From contig NZ_KB894360.1 of the NCBI RefSeq assembly GCF_000374425.1, forward strand, positions 1 through 64,000: DNA of 64,000 bases, written 5' to 3'. The translations under genes were made by a program, and so were the position numbers. Each line of letters begins with the position of its first letter. Position 1 is the first letter of the stretch. Origin of the DNA: Acinetobacter tjernbergiae DSM 14971 = CIP 107465 (lineage in GTDB: Bacteria; Pseudomonadota; Gammaproteobacteria; Pseudomonadales; Moraxellaceae). Shown in pieces: positions 63,255 to 64,000 of this stretch. Under the pieces are notes generated by a model, which saw only the letters and a program-made list of their open reading frames with translations, was not told the origin of the DNA and did no database searches.

Positions 63255-63293
63255 CTTCTCCTTTAGAAGAAATAAACATAAAGGGGAAGTTTT
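63255..63293 (+). terminator. Rho-independent terminator after tetR
   Basis: CTTCTCCTTTA pairs with TAAAGGGGAAG (11 bp with one G-T) around a 13-base loop, followed by TTTT, eight bases after the stop. Confidence 0.75.
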
Positions 63294-63762
63294 ACCATAA
63301 ATTTTTAATAAAAAATAAAGCGTGATTTATAGTTATGATTGTGACTCACGCTTGCGTCTGAATTATGAAAAGAATAATAAAAATATTACCCTCTGGTGGT
63401 CGTACGTGTCGCACATCCCATTCCTTTTTATGCTTTTAAAGACAGATCGTTCTGTCTTATTTTTATTATATACCGTTCTCATTAAAACACAATCATTTTT
63501 TGAATTTTTTATATTTATTAATTATATTAATCACTTAATTTTATTGTTTAGAATATTTTAACAATAAGTGTTTTGAACCATCATCCATCAATATCTTTGC
63601 CTCGGAAAGGCTATAACAATAGATCCATAAGAAATTAGCAAATAAATATAATTTTTACTGATATATATATTCACAAAAAACCATTGTATTTATCCAGTTT
63701 TAATACATTTTTATCTTTTTCTCACTTTATACTAACTCCGGCTTAAATGTAATGAGGATGAT
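63294..63762. other. About 470-bp gene-free region with perfect palindrome
   Basis: Very AT-rich sequence between tetR and the ArsR-like gene. A 79-codon frame (63322-63561) has no ribosome site or recognisable protein and is not called. AAGACAGA-TCGT-TCTGTCTT (63439-63458) is a perfect 8-bp-arm palindrome followed by ATTTTTATT: a terminator or a TetR-type operator. The ArsR-like promoter should lie right of it. Confidence 0.45.
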
Positions 63763-64000
63763 ATGCAAAAGGATATAGAGATCAATGTGATGAGAGAGTC
63801 AGCAAGCTCTATTGTTAATATACTCAAGTCTTTGGCAAACACTGATCGTTTAATCATTTTATGCCATTTAGCCAAACAAGAATTAAATGTATCTCAAATT
63901 GAGGAAACAACTCACATCCTGCAACCCACTCTGTCACAACAACTGATGATGTTAAGGAAAAGTAATGTTGTTTCGACACGCCGTGATGGTAAGCAAATCT
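63763..64000 (+). CDS. ArsR-family regulator, N-terminal part (cut by window edge)
   Basis: The first 79 codons of an ArsR/SmtB-type winged-helix regulator, missed by length filters because the stop is outside the window. It reads ILKSLANTDRLIILCHLAK, then a recognition-helix region LQPTLSQQLMMLRKSNVVST and the wing start RRDGKQI, like BigR/SoxR-type members. The start ATG 63763 has GAGG five bases upstream. Metal- or sulfide-sensing cysteines cannot be judged: one Cys (LCHL) is visible, and the rest of the protein is missing. Confidence 0.85.
   Translation, partial: MQKDIEINVMRESASSIVNILKSLANTDRLIILCHLAKQELNVSQIEETTHILQPTLSQQLMMLRKSNVVSTRRDGKQI

Noticed and set aside
63322..63561. 79-codon plus-strand frame in the gap after tetR
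   Set aside because: Starts without a ribosome site and spans a terminator-like palindrome; low-complexity hydrophobic end.

Overview
The window is AT-rich chromosomal DNA from a gammaproteobacterium, most likely Acinetobacter. The evidence is the gene content and order (a fused moaCB, aroQ-accB-accC, nirB with a NirD-flavoprotein fusion, nasA with mobA), the low GC and the protein sequences. It is a recognition call; no database search was run. No rRNA, tRNA or CRISPR array was seen.

Layout. 1-0.3 kb: the 3' end of an IS982-like transposase. 0.5-2.9 kb: an EamA exporter divergent from a MocR-type regulator. 2.9-13 kb: molybdenum-cofactor genes (moaA-moaD-moaE-moaCB-moeA), then a bis-MGD oxidoreductase with its own ferredoxin reductase and 7Fe ferredoxin, bracketed by two HxlR paralogues. 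12.4-23.7 kb: nitrate/nitrite assimilation (narK-type transporter, nirB, NirD-FAD fusion, nasA, mobA) with the divergent sensor/antiterminator pair nasT-nasS. 24.4-26.7 kb: aroQ-accB-accC. 26.8-39.5 kb: mixed housekeeping and envelope genes, including murB, a low-molecular-weight phosphatase, an amidase, transporters, an Fe-dependent dehydrogenase and hypotheticals. 39.6-56.9 kb: a 17-gene tellurium-resistance-type (Ter) cluster on the minus strand. 57.1-60.5 kb: dnaX and roxA. 60.7-64 kb: a periplasmic Ntn-hydrolase, a lipoprotein, a TetR regulator and the start of an ArsR-type regulator.

How the parts work together. The 3.5-23.7 kb block makes Moco, inserts it into NasA (and probably into the second oxidoreductase), imports nitrate and reduces it to ammonium. 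The narK-nirB-(NirD-FAD)-nasA-mobA unit has a perfect sigma54 promoter (TGGCAC-N5-TTGC), and its leader can fold into two hexaloop hairpins with A at loop position 1 and G at position 4. These are followed by an overlapping terminator, the signature of an ANTAR target. NasT and NasS, encoded divergently behind a second sigma54 promoter, are the expected binding protein and nitrate sensor.

The Ter block holds six TerD-fold proteins, a DUF475/TerC membrane protein, two TerY-type VWA proteins, a PP2C phosphatase, a Ser/Thr kinase, an AIM24 protein and a five-enzyme module (ATP-grasp, PRTase, HAD, StiP/PELOTA, C-C lyase) predicted in the literature to make a nucleoside-like metabolite. It looks like one long transcription unit starting at about 57 kb, with a perfect TTAGGT-TT-ACCTAA palindrome in its upstream region.
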